From Corynebacterium sp. MSK041 (GTDB lineage Bacteria; Actinomycetota; Actinomycetes; Mycobacteriales; Mycobacteriaceae): a DNA stretch of 64,000 nucleotides. A program made the translations under genes and the position numbers. Shown one piece after another: positions 8,525 through 18,634 of this stretch (within the stretch, counting starts at the first letter, position 1; each line of letters starts with the position of its first letter). The DNA lies in contig NZ_JASPJK010000002.1 of NCBI RefSeq assembly GCF_030232265.1, positions 248,001-312,000 on the forward strand, read 5' to 3'. The notes under the pieces were generated by a model. The model was not told the DNA's origin and searched no databases. It worked only from the letters and a program-made list of their open reading frames with translations.

Positions 8525-10129
8525 CTAGCCATCAGTGGGCTCAGGCGCAGCAGGATTCCACGCCGGATCATCCGGATCAATGCCCAAGAAATCCGCGAGA
8601 CTCTCTGCAATATCGCGCCGGCCGGTCCCCCACTGCGTCAGGTTGAAACCCTCCCACGCACGACGTTTCTCCGCCTTGGGGTCCCACACCACCGTGGAGT
8701 CGGTGCGAAGCACCGCCGTGGCGCGGCCCGGCGCGGTGTCTGAGCTGAAGCCGTATTCCGGCCAGATGTCGCCGGGGCGTCCGGTGTGGAAGAAGGAGCC
8801 CCAGTGGCGCTGCATCATCTCACTGACTGTGTCAAAGTCCTCCCGCGAGCTCAGATGCTGCAAGATGCCGGCGTGGGTGGTGAAGCGGGCGCCGAAGACC
8901 GCCTCCAGATCAGCGGTGTGAACCGCGCCCACACCGAGTCTCTGCAGGGGTGCCCCGGCGAAGTCAAAGTGGTACATCCACACCGGTGCCACGTGACGGT
9001 GATCGGAGGCAATGCTTACGGAAGGCGCCCAGAACACAGCATCAGCGATCAGTTCAGCGAAGTCACTGCGGTCGGTGGCGTTGTTGTAGGCAGCCAAGAT
9101 CGCGTCGGCGTTCTCCGGATCAAAGACTTCCAAAATCCTGCGGGCTGCTTTTTGTCGCGTACGGCTGAACATGAACATCGCTTTGGTGAAGCTGGCTTCA
9201 CCCGAATTCGACCCAATGATCAACGGCACCGGGGCTTCCTCATGCGCAGCGAACGCGTCAATCGGGTGCTGCGGCAGAACCGAGTTATCCACCGTTGGCA
9301 TGAAAGAGAGATTCAAGTACTGGATCTCACCGGAGCGAATGAGCAAGGCGTTGCCAACTCTGACGAGGTCTTCGGCGGGGACGGCGCGGAGATCAGTAAT
9401 CGTCGATAAGCGAGACATGCCCATCCCGTCGAGCAGTGCGCGCACCCACATTGCTGCTTGGAGGCGCGAGTGCACCGCGGCGACGGGCGCGGACTGCGCA
9501 ATCGCACCGTGGAACAATCCTCTTGCCTGTGGCGACGACATGAGAGCGGTAACAGCGCTGGCTCCCGCGGACTCCCCCATGATGGTCACGCGGTTCGGGC
9601 TTCCCCCGAACGCAGCGATATTGTCGCGCACCCACTGCAACGCCAAAATCTGATCATGAGTGGCGGGAGTAGCCACGCAATCCTCGCCGAGTGAGCGCAT
9701 ATCCAGATACCCCAGCACCCCCAAACGGAAGTTAATGGAGACATAAACGATGTTCGTCGCTTGCGCGAACTGGTGGCCCTGAAAAATCTTTTCATTAGAA
9801 AAGCCGGTAAGGAACGTCCCGCCGTGGATATACACCACCACCGGCAGTTCCTCATCCGTATCCGGGCGGACAATGTCCAACGTGAGGCAATCCTCCGTGC
9901 CCATCACCTTGTCATTCCACCCGTACGTGCCCTGCATGGCCGGCTCAGCAAAGGTGGTGGCATCAAAGGTCCCTGACCAGGGCTCCCGCGCATGAGGAGC
10001 GGAAAAGCGATTCTTCCCACCCGTGGGTTCCCCATACGGCACGCCCCGCCACGTGCGCATGCCAGTTGCCGGATCCACAACGCCGCGGATCTTTCCCGCA
10101 GTGGTCATCACAACTGGGTCGGTGGCCAT
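8525..10129 (-). CDS. Type B carboxylesterase
   Basis: This 534-residue alpha/beta hydrolase hydrolyses carboxylic esters. It shows the N-terminal 'GKIRGVV' and 'RGVPYGEP' segments, 'EDCLTLDIVRP' (79-89), the oxyanion loop 'YIHGGTF' (100-106), and the nucleophile elbow 'GESAGA' with Ser187. The acidic triad member is likely in 'GSNSGEAS' (about 310) and the His in 'GAVHTADLEAVFG' (about 404). There is no signal peptide, so it is probably cytoplasmic. Length matches the family. The gene is divergent from the 10210 gene; the natural substrate is unknown. Confidence 0.93.
   Translation of the reverse strand: MATDPVVMTTAGKIRGVVDPATGMRTWRGVPYGEPTGGKNRFSAPHAREPWSGTFDATTFAEPAMQGTYGWNDKVMGTEDCLTLDIVRPDTDEELPVVVYIHGGTFLTGFSNEKIFQGHQFAQATNIVYVSINFRLGVLGYLDMRSLGEDCVATPATHDQILALQWVRDNIAAFGGSPNRVTIMGESAGASAVTALMSSPQARGLFHGAIAQSAPVAAVHSRLQAAMWVRALLDGMGMSRLSTITDLRAVPAEDLVRVGNALLIRSGEIQYLNLSFMPTVDNSVLPQHPIDAFAAHEEAPVPLIIGSNSGEASFTKAMFMFSRTRQKAARRILEVFDPENADAILAAYNNATDRSDFAELIADAVFWAPSVSIASDHRHVAPVWMYHFDFAGAPLQRLGVGAVHTADLEAVFGARFTTHAGILQHLSSREDFDTVSEMMQRHWGSFFHTGRPGDIWPEYGFSSDTAPGRATAVLRTDSTVVWDPKAEKRRAWEGFNLTQWGTGRRDIAESLADFLGIDPDDPAWNPAAPEPTDG
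9401..9411 (+). repeat. CGTCGATAAGC word, copy 2
   Basis: Inside the carboxylesterase gene (antisense); coding strand again CGC TTA TCG ACG with a TTA codon. Confidence 0.8.
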
Positions 10130-10209
10130 ACCGCAACTCTAATCGCGGAAATTCATTCCGGCCTAGGATGGTGTGATTGCCCGCGCAACATTCAAGGAGA
10201 TACCCCAGA

Positions 10210-11085
10210 GTGGTTTTTGGCAGGAAGAAAAAGCAGAAAGACGTAGCGGTGGTGCAAGCGAACACCGCTGCCACTGCTATCAGTGAGGAAAATGCCTCCC
10301 GCATCGGCCGCACCTTTATCAAGGGATTGGATCGTGCCGTGCATCTGCAATCCGGGTTCATCAAGGGTTACGTCAACTGGCTGCGCCGCTCTAACCCGGA
10401 GGCCACGCCTGCGGAGATCCAAGAGATCATGCGCAAGCATTTCATGAATGCCGCTGCAGGCTCCGGCGCTGGCGCTGGTGGCGCGGCCGCTGTGCCGGGT
10501 GTCGGTTTTGTTACAGGCTCAGCAGCCATTGCGGCGGAATCTCTCCTCTTCGTGGACATGGCAGCCGTATACACCGTGGGCTCGGCGTACCTGCGCGGGG
10601 AGGATATTGCTGATGCAGAGCGCCGTCGGGCGATCGTCCTGTTGGCGTTGTCGGGGGCGCAGGGCGCGGCGATCGTCGATACGCTTGTCGGCCCTGAAGC
10701 AAGCGCATTGCCCACAACGAAGTCTCTGGCTAAATTCACCGGGCCCACCCTGACTCAGGCCAACAACATGATGACGCGGACGGTGATGAAGAGCATCAAC
10801 CGCAGGCTGCGCCGCATGTGGATCGGCAAAATCATGCCCCTGGGCATCGGTGTTATTGCGGGTGTAACCGCCAACCGCGCGCTGGCAAAGAAGGTCGTGG
10901 AAAACACCGCGCGAAATCTCGGGCCAGTCCCCGCACAGTTTGCCGCACCACTTCCCCCAAAGAGCAACGAGGAAGAAAAACTGGCCGAAGCCGCAGACGG
11001 AAAGAAAACATGGAAGTCCCGCTTCCAAGCCGTGATGGACGTGTTTGAGAAAAACCGCGACGACGCGGAGGAGACCGCTAACTAA
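10210..11085 (+). CDS. Putative membrane-associated protein, possibly EcsC-like
   Basis: I choose the GTG at 10210 because AAGGAGA at 10194-10200 sits nine bases upstream; an in-frame TTG at 10177 is less likely. The 291 residues begin with a basic segment (FGRKKKQKD). A Gly/Ala-rich hydrophobic block follows (about 92-135: GAGAGGAAAVPGVGFVTGSAAIAAESLLFVD) and a second near 205-225. The middle has a 'LSGAQGAAIVDTL' helix. The pattern resembles EcsC-type proteins, but I cannot confirm this. It precedes odhA by 270 bases. Confidence 0.7.
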   Translation: MVFGRKKKQKDVAVVQANTAATAISEENASRIGRTFIKGLDRAVHLQSGFIKGYVNWLRRSNPEATPAEIQEIMRKHFMNAAAGSGAGAGGAAAVPGVGFVTGSAAIAAESLLFVDMAAVYTVGSAYLRGEDIADAERRRAIVLLALSGAQGAAIVDTLVGPEASALPTTKSLAKFTGPTLTQANNMMTRTVMKSINRRLRRMWIGKIMPLGIGVIAGVTANRALAKKVVENTARNLGPVPAQFAAPLPPKSNEEEKLAEAADGKKTWKSRFQAVMDVFEKNRDDAEETAN

Positions 11086-11355
11086 GGGACTCTTCTTGCC
11101 CCACAGCGAAGAGCACGTCCTTGCACCGTATTGAGCTGCCGTAACAAGATAGGTAGACCGAGCGAATACTCGATACGGAACAAGGACGTATCATGAATGA
11201 CAGTGCCCGCAACCACCTTCCCCGAAACAGCGGAAAGTATGCAGTATTGTGGGCTGTTAACAATGATCCACGCCCCGGTTAACCCCGAGTAACGTGGGCA
11301 ACGTACAAAGAGCAAAACGCAGTAGTAGAGCACAGAAGCGAGGCGAGTAACTGCC

Positions 11356-14300
11356 GTGAGCAGCGAGAGCACATTCGGCCAAAACGACTGGCTGGTTGAT
11401 GAGATGTTCCAGCAGTACAAGAAGGACCCCAACTCCGTAGACGCGGAGTGGCGGGACTTGTTTGAAAAGAAGGGTGTCACCAGTGGGTCTAGCCCGCTCG
11501 CTTCTGGCGCCGCGGACAGCACGGATAAAACCGCGCACCGCGCACGCACTGAGGCGAAGGTTGCACAGACCACCGGCGCACCGAGCCAGGACGGTCGCCT
11601 GACCAAGGTGGACAAGGCTGTCGCAGAGTCCACCGCCCCGTCGGCCCGCAAGCAGCCAAAAGCGCCGAAGCCGTCCCCACTGGACAAGATTGGCACCCTG
11701 CCGGAGGCTGGTGAGCAGCAGCTCAAGGGCATGTTCAAGGCTATTGCCAAGAACATGGATGAGTCCCTGACTGTCCCCACCGCGACGACCGTGCGTGACA
11801 TGCCGGTCAAGCTCATGTTTGAGAACCGCGCGCAGATCAACGATCACCTCAAGCGCACCCGCGGTGGCAAGATTTCCTTCACCCACATCATCGGCTGGGC
11901 GATTGTGAAGTCAGCGTTGCTCCACCCGGGCATGAACGTGAACTACAAGGTTGTGGACGGCAAGCCGTTCGTTGTCACCCCGGAGCACATCAACCTGGGT
12001 CTTGCCATTGACCTTCCGCAGAAGGACGGCAGCCGCGCCCTCGTCGTCGCAGCCATCAAGGAATGCGAGACGCTGAGCTTCGACCAGTTTGTTAATGCCT
12101 ACGAGGACATCGTCGCTCGTGCCCGCGAGAACAAGCTGAAGCTCGAGGACTTCCAGGGTGTCACCATCCAGCTGACCAACCCAGGTGGCATTGGCACCCG
12201 CCACTCCATCCCACGCCTGACCAAGGGCCAGGGCACCATCGTCGGTGTCGGCGCCATGGACTACCCAGCCGAATTCGCTGGTGCTTCCGAGGACCGTTTG
12301 GCAGAGCTCGGTGTGGGCAAGCTGACCACGCTGACCTCCACGTACGACCACCGCGTCATCCAGGGTGCAGAGTCCGGCGAGTTCCTGCGTGATATTTCCC
12401 AGTTGCTTATCGACGACAAGTTCTGGGACGAAATCTTCCAAGCCATGCAGATCCCCTACGCACCAATGCGTTGGGCCCAGGACATCCCGAACTCTGGCGT
12501 GGACAAGTCCACCCGTGTGATGAACCTCATCGAGGCATACCGCTCCCGCGGCCACCTCATGGCGGACACCAACCCGCTGAACTGGCACCAGCCAGGTCTG
12601 CCCAAGCCAGATGCCCGCGATCTCCTACTGGAGACCCACGGCCTGACCCTCTGGGATCTGGACCGCACCTTCAACGTCGGCGGATTCGGTGGCAAGGAGA
12701 CAATGACTCTGCGCGAGGTGCTCACCCGCCTGCGCGCCGCCTACACCCTCCACGTCGGTGCGGAGTACACCCACGTCCTCGACCGTGATGAGCGTGACTG
12801 GCTGCGCGACCGCCTCGAGGTGGGTATGCCGAAGCCGACCAACGCTGAGCAGAAGTACATCCTGCAGAAGCTCAACGCCGCTGAGGCCTTTGAAAATTTC
12901 CTGCAGACCAAGTACCTGGGCCAGAAGCGTTTCTCCCTCGAGGGCGCTGAAACCCTGATCCCGCTCATGGATTCCATCATTGACACTGCCGCTGGCCAGG
13001 GTCTGGATGAAGTTGTCATTGGTATGCCGCACCGTGGGCGCCTCAACGTTTTGTTCAACATCATGGGCAAGCCGGTCAAGACCATCTTCAGCGAGTTCGA
13101 AGGCAACCTGCAGCCGGCCCAGCAGGGTGGTTCCGGTGACGTGAAGTACCACTTGGGCTTCGAGGGCGAGCACCTGCAGATGTTCGGCGATGGTGAAATC
13201 AAGCTCACCCTGGCCGCTAACCCGTCTCACCTTGAAGCCGTCGACCCGGTCCTCGTGGGTCTGGCCCGCGCTAAGCAGGACCTGATCAACCACGGCAAGA
13301 ATGCTGATGATCACACCGTTGTTCCGCTGATGCTCCACGGTGACGCATCCTTCGCAGGCCTTGGCGTTGTCCAGGAAACCCTGAACATGTCCAAGCTGAC
13401 CGGCTACGACGTGGGCGGCACCGTCCACATCGTGGTGAACAACCAGGTTGGCTTCACCACCACCCCGGACCAGGGCCGTTCCACCTACTACGCCACCGAT
13501 TTGGCTAAGGGCTTTGACTGCCCGGTCTTCCACGTAAACGGCGACGACCCGGAGGCAGCAGCCTGGGTTGGCCAGCTGGCTACCGAGTACCGTCGTGAAT
13601 TTGGCAAGGACGTCTTCATTGACCTCATCTGCTACCGCCTGCGTGGCCACAACGAGGCAGATGATCCGTCCGTGACCCAGCCGCTCATGTACGAGCGCAT
13701 CGAGTCCCACCCGTCCGTGCGTACCCGCTACACCAAGGACCTCATTGGCCGTGGCGACATCACGCAGGAAGAGGCCGAAATCGCGGCACAGGACTTCCAC
13801 GACCAGCTGGACTCCGTGTTCAACGACGTCAAGGAAGGCGGCGGACAGCCAGGCGAGCAACACGGCATCACCGAGTCCCAGTCCCTCACCCGCGGTCTGG
13901 ACACCTCCATCGACGAGAACACCTTCAAGGCTCTCGCGGACGCGTATGCACACTTGCCGGAGGACTTCACTCCGAACAAGCGCCTGAAGTCCGTGCTGAA
14001 GAACCGTGGGGGTTCCTTCGAGTCCGGCAACATCGACTGGGCATGGGCCGAGCTCCTCGCCTTCGGCTCCCTGGCTAAGCAAGGCAAGCTCGTCCGCCTG
14101 GCCGGTGAGGACTCCAAGCGCGGTACCTTCACCCAGCGCCACGGCGTCCTGTTCGACCCGAACACCGGAGAGCAGTTCAACCCACTCGACGCTGCAGCTA
14201 TTGAGGCAGGCAACGGTGGCCGTTTCCGGATCTACAACTCCGCTCTGACCGAGTTCGGTGGCCTGGGCTTCGAGTACGGCTACACCGTGGGTAACCCGGA

Positions 14301-15096
14301 CGCACTCGTCGCATGGGAGGCACAGTTCGGTGACTTTGCCAACGGTGGTCAGACCATCATCGATGAGTACATCTCCTCCGGTGAGACCAAGTGGGGTCAG
14401 CTGTCCAAGCTGGTCATGTTGCTCCCCCACGGCTACGAAGGCCAGGGCCCGGACCACTCCTCTGCACGCATCGAACGCTTCCTGCAGCTGGTGGCCGAAG
14501 GTTCCATGACCATCGCTCAGCCGACCATCCCGGCTAACTACTTCCACCTGCTGCGCCGCCAGGCACTCGGCGACATGAAGCGCCCGCTGATTGTCTTCAC
14601 CCCGAAGTCCATGCTGCGCAACAAGGCTGCGGTCTCCCAGGTTGATGAGTTCACCGAGCAGAAGTCCTTCCGCTCCGTCATCGACGACCCGCGTCTGGTG
14701 GACGCCACCAACACGGTCATCGGCAATGCCAACAAGGTGACCACCATCATGCTCTGCTCCGGCAAGATTTACTACGAGCTGGAGAAGCGCCGCGCCCAGG
14801 ACGAGCGCGAGGACATTGCCATCATCCGTGTGGAGATGCTGCACCCGATCCCGTTCAACCGCCTGTCCGACGCGTTTGCGAACTACCCGAACGCCAAGGA
14901 GATCCGCTTCGTGCAGGACGAGCCCGCCAACCAGGGTCCGTGGCCGTTCTACAACGAGCACCTGGCCAACTTCGTGGACAACATGCCGCCGATGCGCCGC
15001 ATCTCGCGCCGTGCACAGTCCACCACTGCTACCGGTGTGACCAAGATCCACCAGCAGGAGGAGAAGGCACTGCTGGACGAGGCATTCGCCGACTAA
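11356..15096 (+). CDS. odhA: 2-oxoglutarate dehydrogenase E1 with fused E2 catalytic domain
   Basis: This 1246-residue corynebacterial-type OdhA decarboxylates 2-oxoglutarate with thiamine diphosphate in the TCA cycle and carries a succinyltransferase domain that lacks its own lipoyl domain. The order is: N-terminal E1 segment (1-40), a linker rich in Ala/Pro/Lys (about 50-105), the E2 catalytic core (about 115-355, with His of 'YDHRVIQG' near 332), and the E1 body. 'GMPHRGRLN' near 555 and 'GDASFAG' near 661 with 'VVNNQVGF' mark the cofactor site. It starts with GTG. In C. glutamicum it acts with AceF and Lpd and is inhibited by OdhI. It ends at a strong terminator. Confidence 0.98.
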   Translation: MSSESTFGQNDWLVDEMFQQYKKDPNSVDAEWRDLFEKKGVTSGSSPLASGAADSTDKTAHRARTEAKVAQTTGAPSQDGRLTKVDKAVAESTAPSARKQPKAPKPSPLDKIGTLPEAGEQQLKGMFKAIAKNMDESLTVPTATTVRDMPVKLMFENRAQINDHLKRTRGGKISFTHIIGWAIVKSALLHPGMNVNYKVVDGKPFVVTPEHINLGLAIDLPQKDGSRALVVAAIKECETLSFDQFVNAYEDIVARARENKLKLEDFQGVTIQLTNPGGIGTRHSIPRLTKGQGTIVGVGAMDYPAEFAGASEDRLAELGVGKLTTLTSTYDHRVIQGAESGEFLRDISQLLIDDKFWDEIFQAMQIPYAPMRWAQDIPNSGVDKSTRVMNLIEAYRSRGHLMADTNPLNWHQPGLPKPDARDLLLETHGLTLWDLDRTFNVGGFGGKETMTLREVLTRLRAAYTLHVGAEYTHVLDRDERDWLRDRLEVGMPKPTNAEQKYILQKLNAAEAFENFLQTKYLGQKRFSLEGAETLIPLMDSIIDTAAGQGLDEVVIGMPHRGRLNVLFNIMGKPVKTIFSEFEGNLQPAQQGGSGDVKYHLGFEGEHLQMFGDGEIKLTLAANPSHLEAVDPVLVGLARAKQDLINHGKNADDHTVVPLMLHGDASFAGLGVVQETLNMSKLTGYDVGGTVHIVVNNQVGFTTTPDQGRSTYYATDLAKGFDCPVFHVNGDDPEAAAWVGQLATEYRREFGKDVFIDLICYRLRGHNEADDPSVTQPLMYERIESHPSVRTRYTKDLIGRGDITQEEAEIAAQDFHDQLDSVFNDVKEGGGQPGEQHGITESQSLTRGLDTSIDENTFKALADAYAHLPEDFTPNKRLKSVLKNRGGSFESGNIDWAWAELLAFGSLAKQGKLVRLAGEDSKRGTFTQRHGVLFDPNTGEQFNPLDAAAIEAGNGGRFRIYNSALTEFGGLGFEYGYTVGNPDALVAWEAQFGDFANGGQTIIDEYISSGETKWGQLSKLVMLLPHGYEGQGPDHSSARIERFLQLVAEGSMTIAQPTIPANYFHLLRRQALGDMKRPLIVFTPKSMLRNKAAVSQVDEFTEQKSFRSVIDDPRLVDATNTVIGNANKVTTIMLCSGKIYYELEKRRAQDEREDIAIIRVEMLHPIPFNRLSDAFANYPNAKEIRFVQDEPANQGPWPFYNEHLANFVDNMPPMRRISRRAQSTTATGVTKIHQQEEKALLDEAFAD
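12405..12415 (-). repeat. CGTCGATAAGC word, copy 3
   Basis: Inside odhA, read as CTT ATC GAC G (Leu-Ile-Asp) in the E2 domain. Confidence 0.75.
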
Positions 15097-15110
15097 TCCG
15101 CTAAGGCGAA

Positions 15111-15141
15111 GGGGAGCTGCTTTGCGCAGCTCCCCTTTTTT
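15111..15141 (+). terminator. Rho-independent terminator of odhA
   Basis: A perfect 10-bp stem (GGGGAGCTGC / GCAGCTCCCC) with a five-base loop is followed by six T, 14 bases after the odhA stop codon. Confidence 0.95.
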
Positions 15142-15144
15142 GTT

Positions 15145-15389
15145 TTCCTTCGTAGGAAGTTCCGGGATAAGTAGCAAAAAGTGTGCCTGCTACCGCGGCA
15201 CAGCGTGGAGGATCAAGGGGAGCAAGGGTCACCCTTCGTCGCTTTCCTTCGCTAAGTGTGTGTAAACAGTTACCTCGCGAAAGATCGGCTCGAATGAAGT
15301 CCCTTGTAGAAAATTTCTACTATTTGGTAGTTACCGGCGCAATGTAAGCGTTTACACAGATGTCCGCCGGAGCGAGCGCTTACAGGCCC
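15145..15389. other. Convergent intergenic region with orphan palindromes
   Basis: No convincing gene lies between odhA and the SdpI-like gene, although both genes end here. The stretch holds GTAGAAA-A-TTTCTAC (15306-15320) and the LacI/CcpA-type palindrome at 15343-15356, plus a half site GTGTAAAC near 15261. It may be the remains of a lost regulated gene. Confidence 0.5.
15343..15356. promoter_or_regulatory. LacI/CcpA-family-type operator palindrome
   Basis: TGTAAGCGTTTACA matches the general LacI/GalR-family half-site pattern (and the Bacillus cre consensus TGWAANCGNTNWCA) at every position. No gene starts beside it, so its target is unclear. Confidence 0.45.
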
Positions 15390-15725
15390 CTACCTCACGG
15401 CAGCTTCAGCCTTCTTCGCAGCGAGCATCACCAGGACGACCAAAACCACAACAACGGCGATACTCACCCAGCCGATGATGGAATCATCCACGAAAAGACA
15501 CACGATGCCGCCGATGATCAGCGGGATTCCGCTGGCGGTGAGCAGACTTGCCGCAGCCTTATGGCCAGTGATCCAGGATTCATCACTCGCGAGGAGAGCT
15601 GGGGTCCTAATACCCACCCAGTTGTTCTTCGGCAAAGCCCCTTGGCCTGCCTTAACTCCTACCCAGACCAAAACCCCGCCACAGAGCAACCACGTGATGG
15701 CCATGATCACTGCAAATACAGACAC
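15390..15725 (-). CDS. SdpI/YhfL-like small membrane protein
   Basis: This 111-residue protein has three hydrophobic helices (about 3-24, 62-78 and 84-104). Between the first and second is 'LPKNNWVGIRTPALLASDESW', a conserved stretch of the SdpI/YhfL membrane family (immunity-type proteins in Bacillus; unknown role in corynebacteria). No operon partner is needed; the next minus-strand gene upstream ends 33 bases away. Function is not established. Confidence 0.75.
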   Translation of the reverse strand: MSVFAVIMAITWLLCGGVLVWVGVKAGQGALPKNNWVGIRTPALLASDESWITGHKAAASLLTASGIPLIIGGIVCLFVDDSIIGWVSIAVVVVLVVLVMLAAKKAEAAVR

Positions 15726-15758
15726 ATCTATCTCCTTTTGTGTGCTGGTGAGAGGCTT

Positions 15759-16460
15759 TTAGGCGTCTCCAGATTCATCTTCGTCCACGGCGCGCTCAAG
15801 CGCAACACCCATGCCGGTTTTCTCTTGGATCCATTCGCTGACTGCGCGGGATGGATCGGGATCCTTCGCGGCTTCCTCAACGAGTTCTTTGAATTCCTCG
15901 GTGCTTAGCGCGCGGGTTGCCTTGTTCATGGCGCGGAGAACACCGCGCTCAAAAAGTTGGGCTTTGAATACCGGGATGATGTTGTTGGGCAGGTCGCCGT
16001 GTTCTTGGTTCTCGCAGGACTCAGCCGGTGAAGGGTCGATGGTGCGCAAGAAGGTAGGCAGGGTTGCCACAGCAGCGTCGTAGGTAGCCAGGGGGATGTC
16101 TGCGACGTTGTCTGAGTGCCCCTCTTCAGCAGCCTCAGTGGCAGCGCGGTTGAGTTCCGTAGCTTCACCTGGGTTCGTCTGAGTGACCAGGGAGCCGGCG
16201 CACATTACTGCAAAGTTCGCTTCACCGGTTTGAAGGACATCAAGCTTCGTGCTGTCATCGGCGATCTCCATGGGGATGATGCCTACGTTACGGCCGTCAT
16301 ACTGAATGATTTGACGATAAATTTCTGCCAGCACCATCTGTTCTTCATCGGTGGGGTCCACCGCAATTTCCACGGTGGCATCCGACTCAGTCGTGGGTTG
16401 AGCACAGGCACTCAGTGACAGAAGGCCGACACCGGCAACGGCGAGGAGAATCTTGCGCAT
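15759..16460 (-). CDS. Secreted lipoprotein, possible solute-binding type
   Basis: This 233-residue protein starts 'MRKILLAVAGVGLLSLSACAQ': basic n-region, hydrophobic core and lipobox LSAC with the lipidated Cys at 19. The following 'ATVEIAVDPTDEEQMVLAEIYRQII' and 'LDVLQTGEANFAVMCAG' resemble the opening of glycine-betaine-type (OpuAC) binding proteins, but there is no permease nearby. The C-terminal tail is acidic. Its ATG follows directly on the TAA of the preceding stress-protein gene (16461), so the two are translationally coupled. Confidence 0.75.
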   Translation of the reverse strand: MRKILLAVAGVGLLSLSACAQPTTESDATVEIAVDPTDEEQMVLAEIYRQIIQYDGRNVGIIPMEIADDSTKLDVLQTGEANFAVMCAGSLVTQTNPGEATELNRAATEAAEEGHSDNVADIPLATYDAAVATLPTFLRTIDPSPAESCENQEHGDLPNNIIPVFKAQLFERGVLRAMNKATRALSTEEFKELVEEAAKDPDPSRAVSEWIQEKTGMGVALERAVDEDESGDA

Positions 16461-16946
16461 TTACTGGCCTGCCTGCGGGAGGTTCTTGGAGATCATGTCG
16501 CGGGCACGGGGAGCCTGGCTGGCTTCACAGAGGACGTCATAACGTCCCGCCACAATCGTGGTGGCGGAGGAAAAATCGCGCTTGCCCTGCGTCATGGCGT
16601 AGCCCACGCTGGCGAAAATCACGCCGAAGATAATGCCAATCACAACGGCGGTGAGCATGGACAACATCGGCTCCGGGCTAAACAGCGCGAAGAGAAGACC
16701 AACGAACAGTCCGAACCATAGGCCGGACAGTGCACCGCCTCCCAGCACGCGCCCCCAGGTCAGGCGACCAGTGACTTTTTCCACCTGCATGAGGTCCACA
16801 CCCACGATGGTGAGTTCTTCCACGGGGAATTCCTGGTCCGACAGGTAGTCCACTGCGGCCTGCGCTTCGGCGTAGGTGTGGAAGCTGCCCACGGGCCACC
16901 CGGAGGGGCGTTGAGGGGTGGTGCGCGCGTTGTACGGCTGGGTCAT
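16461..16946 (-). CDS. General-stress-protein-17M-like membrane protein
   Basis: I start at the ATG at 16946 ('MTQPYNARTTPQRP'), giving 161 residues. The N-terminal domain 'VGSFHTYAEAQAAVDYLSDQEFPVEELTIVGVDL' is the signature of the YflT/GS17M fold. It is followed by a glycine-rich membrane hairpin (about 65-120: 'GRVLGGGALSGLWFGLFVGLLFALF' and 'AVVIGIIFGVIFASVGYAM') and a short C-terminal 'YDVLCEA' segment. Biochemical function is unknown in the family. It forms a coupled pair with the lipoprotein gene and is divergent from mrp. Confidence 0.8.
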   Translation of the reverse strand: MTQPYNARTTPQRPSGWPVGSFHTYAEAQAAVDYLSDQEFPVEELTIVGVDLMQVEKVTGRLTWGRVLGGGALSGLWFGLFVGLLFALFSPEPMLSMLTAVVIGIIFGVIFASVGYAMTQGKRDFSSATTIVAGRYDVLCEASQAPRARDMISKNLPQAGQ

Positions 16947-17029
16947 GGTGTTTGAAAACCTCGCTTCATCTGTCACGTACATGGTCGAGTGTAGTGTTCC
17001 CGCGGGTGGGGGTCATATACTGACCGGTG

Positions 17030-18181
17030 ATGAGTAACTCAAGCCCTACACCAGGAATTTCTGAAGCAGCCGTCCGTAACGCGTTGTCTCGGGTGGATGA
17101 CCCCGAGATTGGCAAGCCGATCACTGAGCTGGACATGGTTGAATCCGTTCGGATTGATGGCAATGATGTCGCGGTGGGTATCTACCTCACCATTGCTGCC
17201 TGCCCGATGCGTGACAACATCGAGGGCAATGTGCGCGCGGTGGTTGAGGAGCTCGAAGGCGTGGGTGAGGTTAGCGTGACCATGCACACCATGAGCGATG
17301 AGCAGCGCCGCAATCTCGCGCAGCGTCTCAAGGGCGACCGTTCTGAGCCTGTTATTCCGTTCGCGCAGCCCGGATCCACTACGCGCGTGTTCGCGGTGGC
17401 GTCCGGCAAGGGTGGTGTGGGTAAGTCCTCCATGACGGTGAATCTAGCCACCTCACTTGCCGCACAAGGGCTCACCGTGGGCATTCTCGACGCGGATATT
17501 TACGGCCACTCCATCCCCGGTCTCATGGGTTCTGTGGGGCAAGGCCCAACGCTTGTCGACGACATGTTGATGCCCCCCATCGCCCACAACGTCCGCCACA
17601 TCTCCATCGGACAATTCGTGGAAGGCAACGCCCCGGTGGTGTGGCGCGGCCCGATGCTCACCCGCGCAATCCAGCAGTTCCTCGCGGACGTGTACTGGTC
17701 TGAGTTGGATGTCCTGTTCATGGACCTGCCACCGGGAACCGGTGATGTGGCTATCACCGTGGCGCAGCTGGTGCCGAATGCGGAGCTGCTCATCGTGACC
17801 ACCCCGCAGGCCGCTGCCGCCGAGGTGGCAGAACGTGCCGGTTCCATCTCCCAGCAGACGGGCCAGCGCGTGGCCGGTGTCATTGAGAACATGTCCGCCA
17901 TGGTCATGCCAGATGGCACCACCATGGACATCTTCGGCAGCGGTGGTGGCGAGCAGGTAGCAGAGCGCCTCACCAGCATCACCGGAGAAGAGGTTCCATT
18001 GCTTGGCTCTATCCCCCTCGACCCGCAGCTACGCGCACATGGTGATGACGGCACCCCCATCGCCGTCTCCGCACCGGACTCCCCTGCAGCGAAGGCGATC
18101 AATGACATCGCGAAGAAACTCAAAGTGCGCCGCGAATCCCTCGCCGGCAAAAACTTGTCACTCGGCGTGACACACAACTAG
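17030..18181 (+). CDS. mrp: Mrp/ApbC-type P-loop ATPase (Fe-S cluster carrier)
   Basis: This predicted 383-residue protein starts at the ATG at 17030; the GTG at 17027 is directly adjacent. Residues 10-95 form a MIP18/DUF59 domain ('PEIGKPITELDMV'). The deviant Walker A 'GKGGVGKSS' lies near 125, followed by 'DADIYGHSIPGLMG' and 'MDLPPGTGDVAITVAQ'. The family carries and delivers Fe-S clusters. The C-terminal CxxC of many bacterial ApbC proteins is not seen: the place after 'ENMSAM' reads 'VMPDGTTMDIFG', as I recall for mycobacterial Mrp. It converges on tatB, as in M. tuberculosis. Confidence 0.92.
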   Translation: MSNSSPTPGISEAAVRNALSRVDDPEIGKPITELDMVESVRIDGNDVAVGIYLTIAACPMRDNIEGNVRAVVEELEGVGEVSVTMHTMSDEQRRNLAQRLKGDRSEPVIPFAQPGSTTRVFAVASGKGGVGKSSMTVNLATSLAAQGLTVGILDADIYGHSIPGLMGSVGQGPTLVDDMLMPPIAHNVRHISIGQFVEGNAPVVWRGPMLTRAIQQFLADVYWSELDVLFMDLPPGTGDVAITVAQLVPNAELLIVTTPQAAAAEVAERAGSISQQTGQRVAGVIENMSAMVMPDGTTMDIFGSGGGEQVAERLTSITGEEVPLLGSIPLDPQLRAHGDDGTPIAVSAPDSPAAKAINDIAKKLKVRRESLAGKNLSLGVTHN

Positions 18182-18201
18182 CAACTAGCAGCTACGAACA
18201 G

Positions 18202-18630
18202 CTACGTAACGTCAGCCCAGGAAAAACCGCCACCGCTCGTCGCTGGCGGTTCGGGCTGGCTCACACCCGGTTGCTTCCGCCGGGGTCGTGACGGCTTCGG
18301 CGTACCAGCAGCCGGGACGGGGTTCCCATCCATCATCGCGCTGGGTTTGAGGGCGTCAAGGTAGGCCTCATCTTCGTCGAAAAGCACTTTGGCAATGGCC
18401 TTCTTCGGGCCCATCGCCGCGTACTCCGTGACGGTGCTCATTGGCTTGCGAAACTCATCCAAGCCATCAAATTCCCCGTTGAGCTCCTGTTTTGCATTGG
18501 CAATCGCTTTACGCGCAGCAAAAATGGCGGCGCGGACATCCTGGATCACGCCAGGGAGACGCTCCGGCCCCACCACAATCAGGCCGACGAGAATGATGAC
18601 GAAGATCTCGCCCCAGCCAATGTTAAACAC
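18202..18630 (-). CDS. tatB: Sec-independent translocase subunit TatB
   Basis: This 142-residue protein starts 'MFNIGWGEIFVIILVGLIVVGPERLPGVIQDV': an N-terminal membrane helix, the family hinge GPERLP, then a long amphipathic helix ('RAAIFAARKAIANAKQEL'). The Pro-rich C-terminal tail is variable as usual. TatB hands folded twin-arginine substrates to TatC in the cytoplasmic membrane. It lies just downstream of the anti-sigma factor gene with a gap of four bases, a conserved actinobacterial arrangement. Confidence 0.95.
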   Translation of the reverse strand: MFNIGWGEIFVIILVGLIVVGPERLPGVIQDVRAAIFAARKAIANAKQELNGEFDGLDEFRKPMSTVTEYAAMGPKKAIAKVLFDEDEAYLDALKPSAMMDGNPVPAAGTPKPSRPRRKQPGVSQPEPPATSGGGFSWADVT

Positions 18631-18634
18631 GCCT

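Noticed and set aside
12625..15177. An 850-codon open frame on the minus strand opposite odhA
   Set aside because: It is the mirror of a high-GC gene with strong third-base bias; its product has no recognisable domain and odhA is certain.
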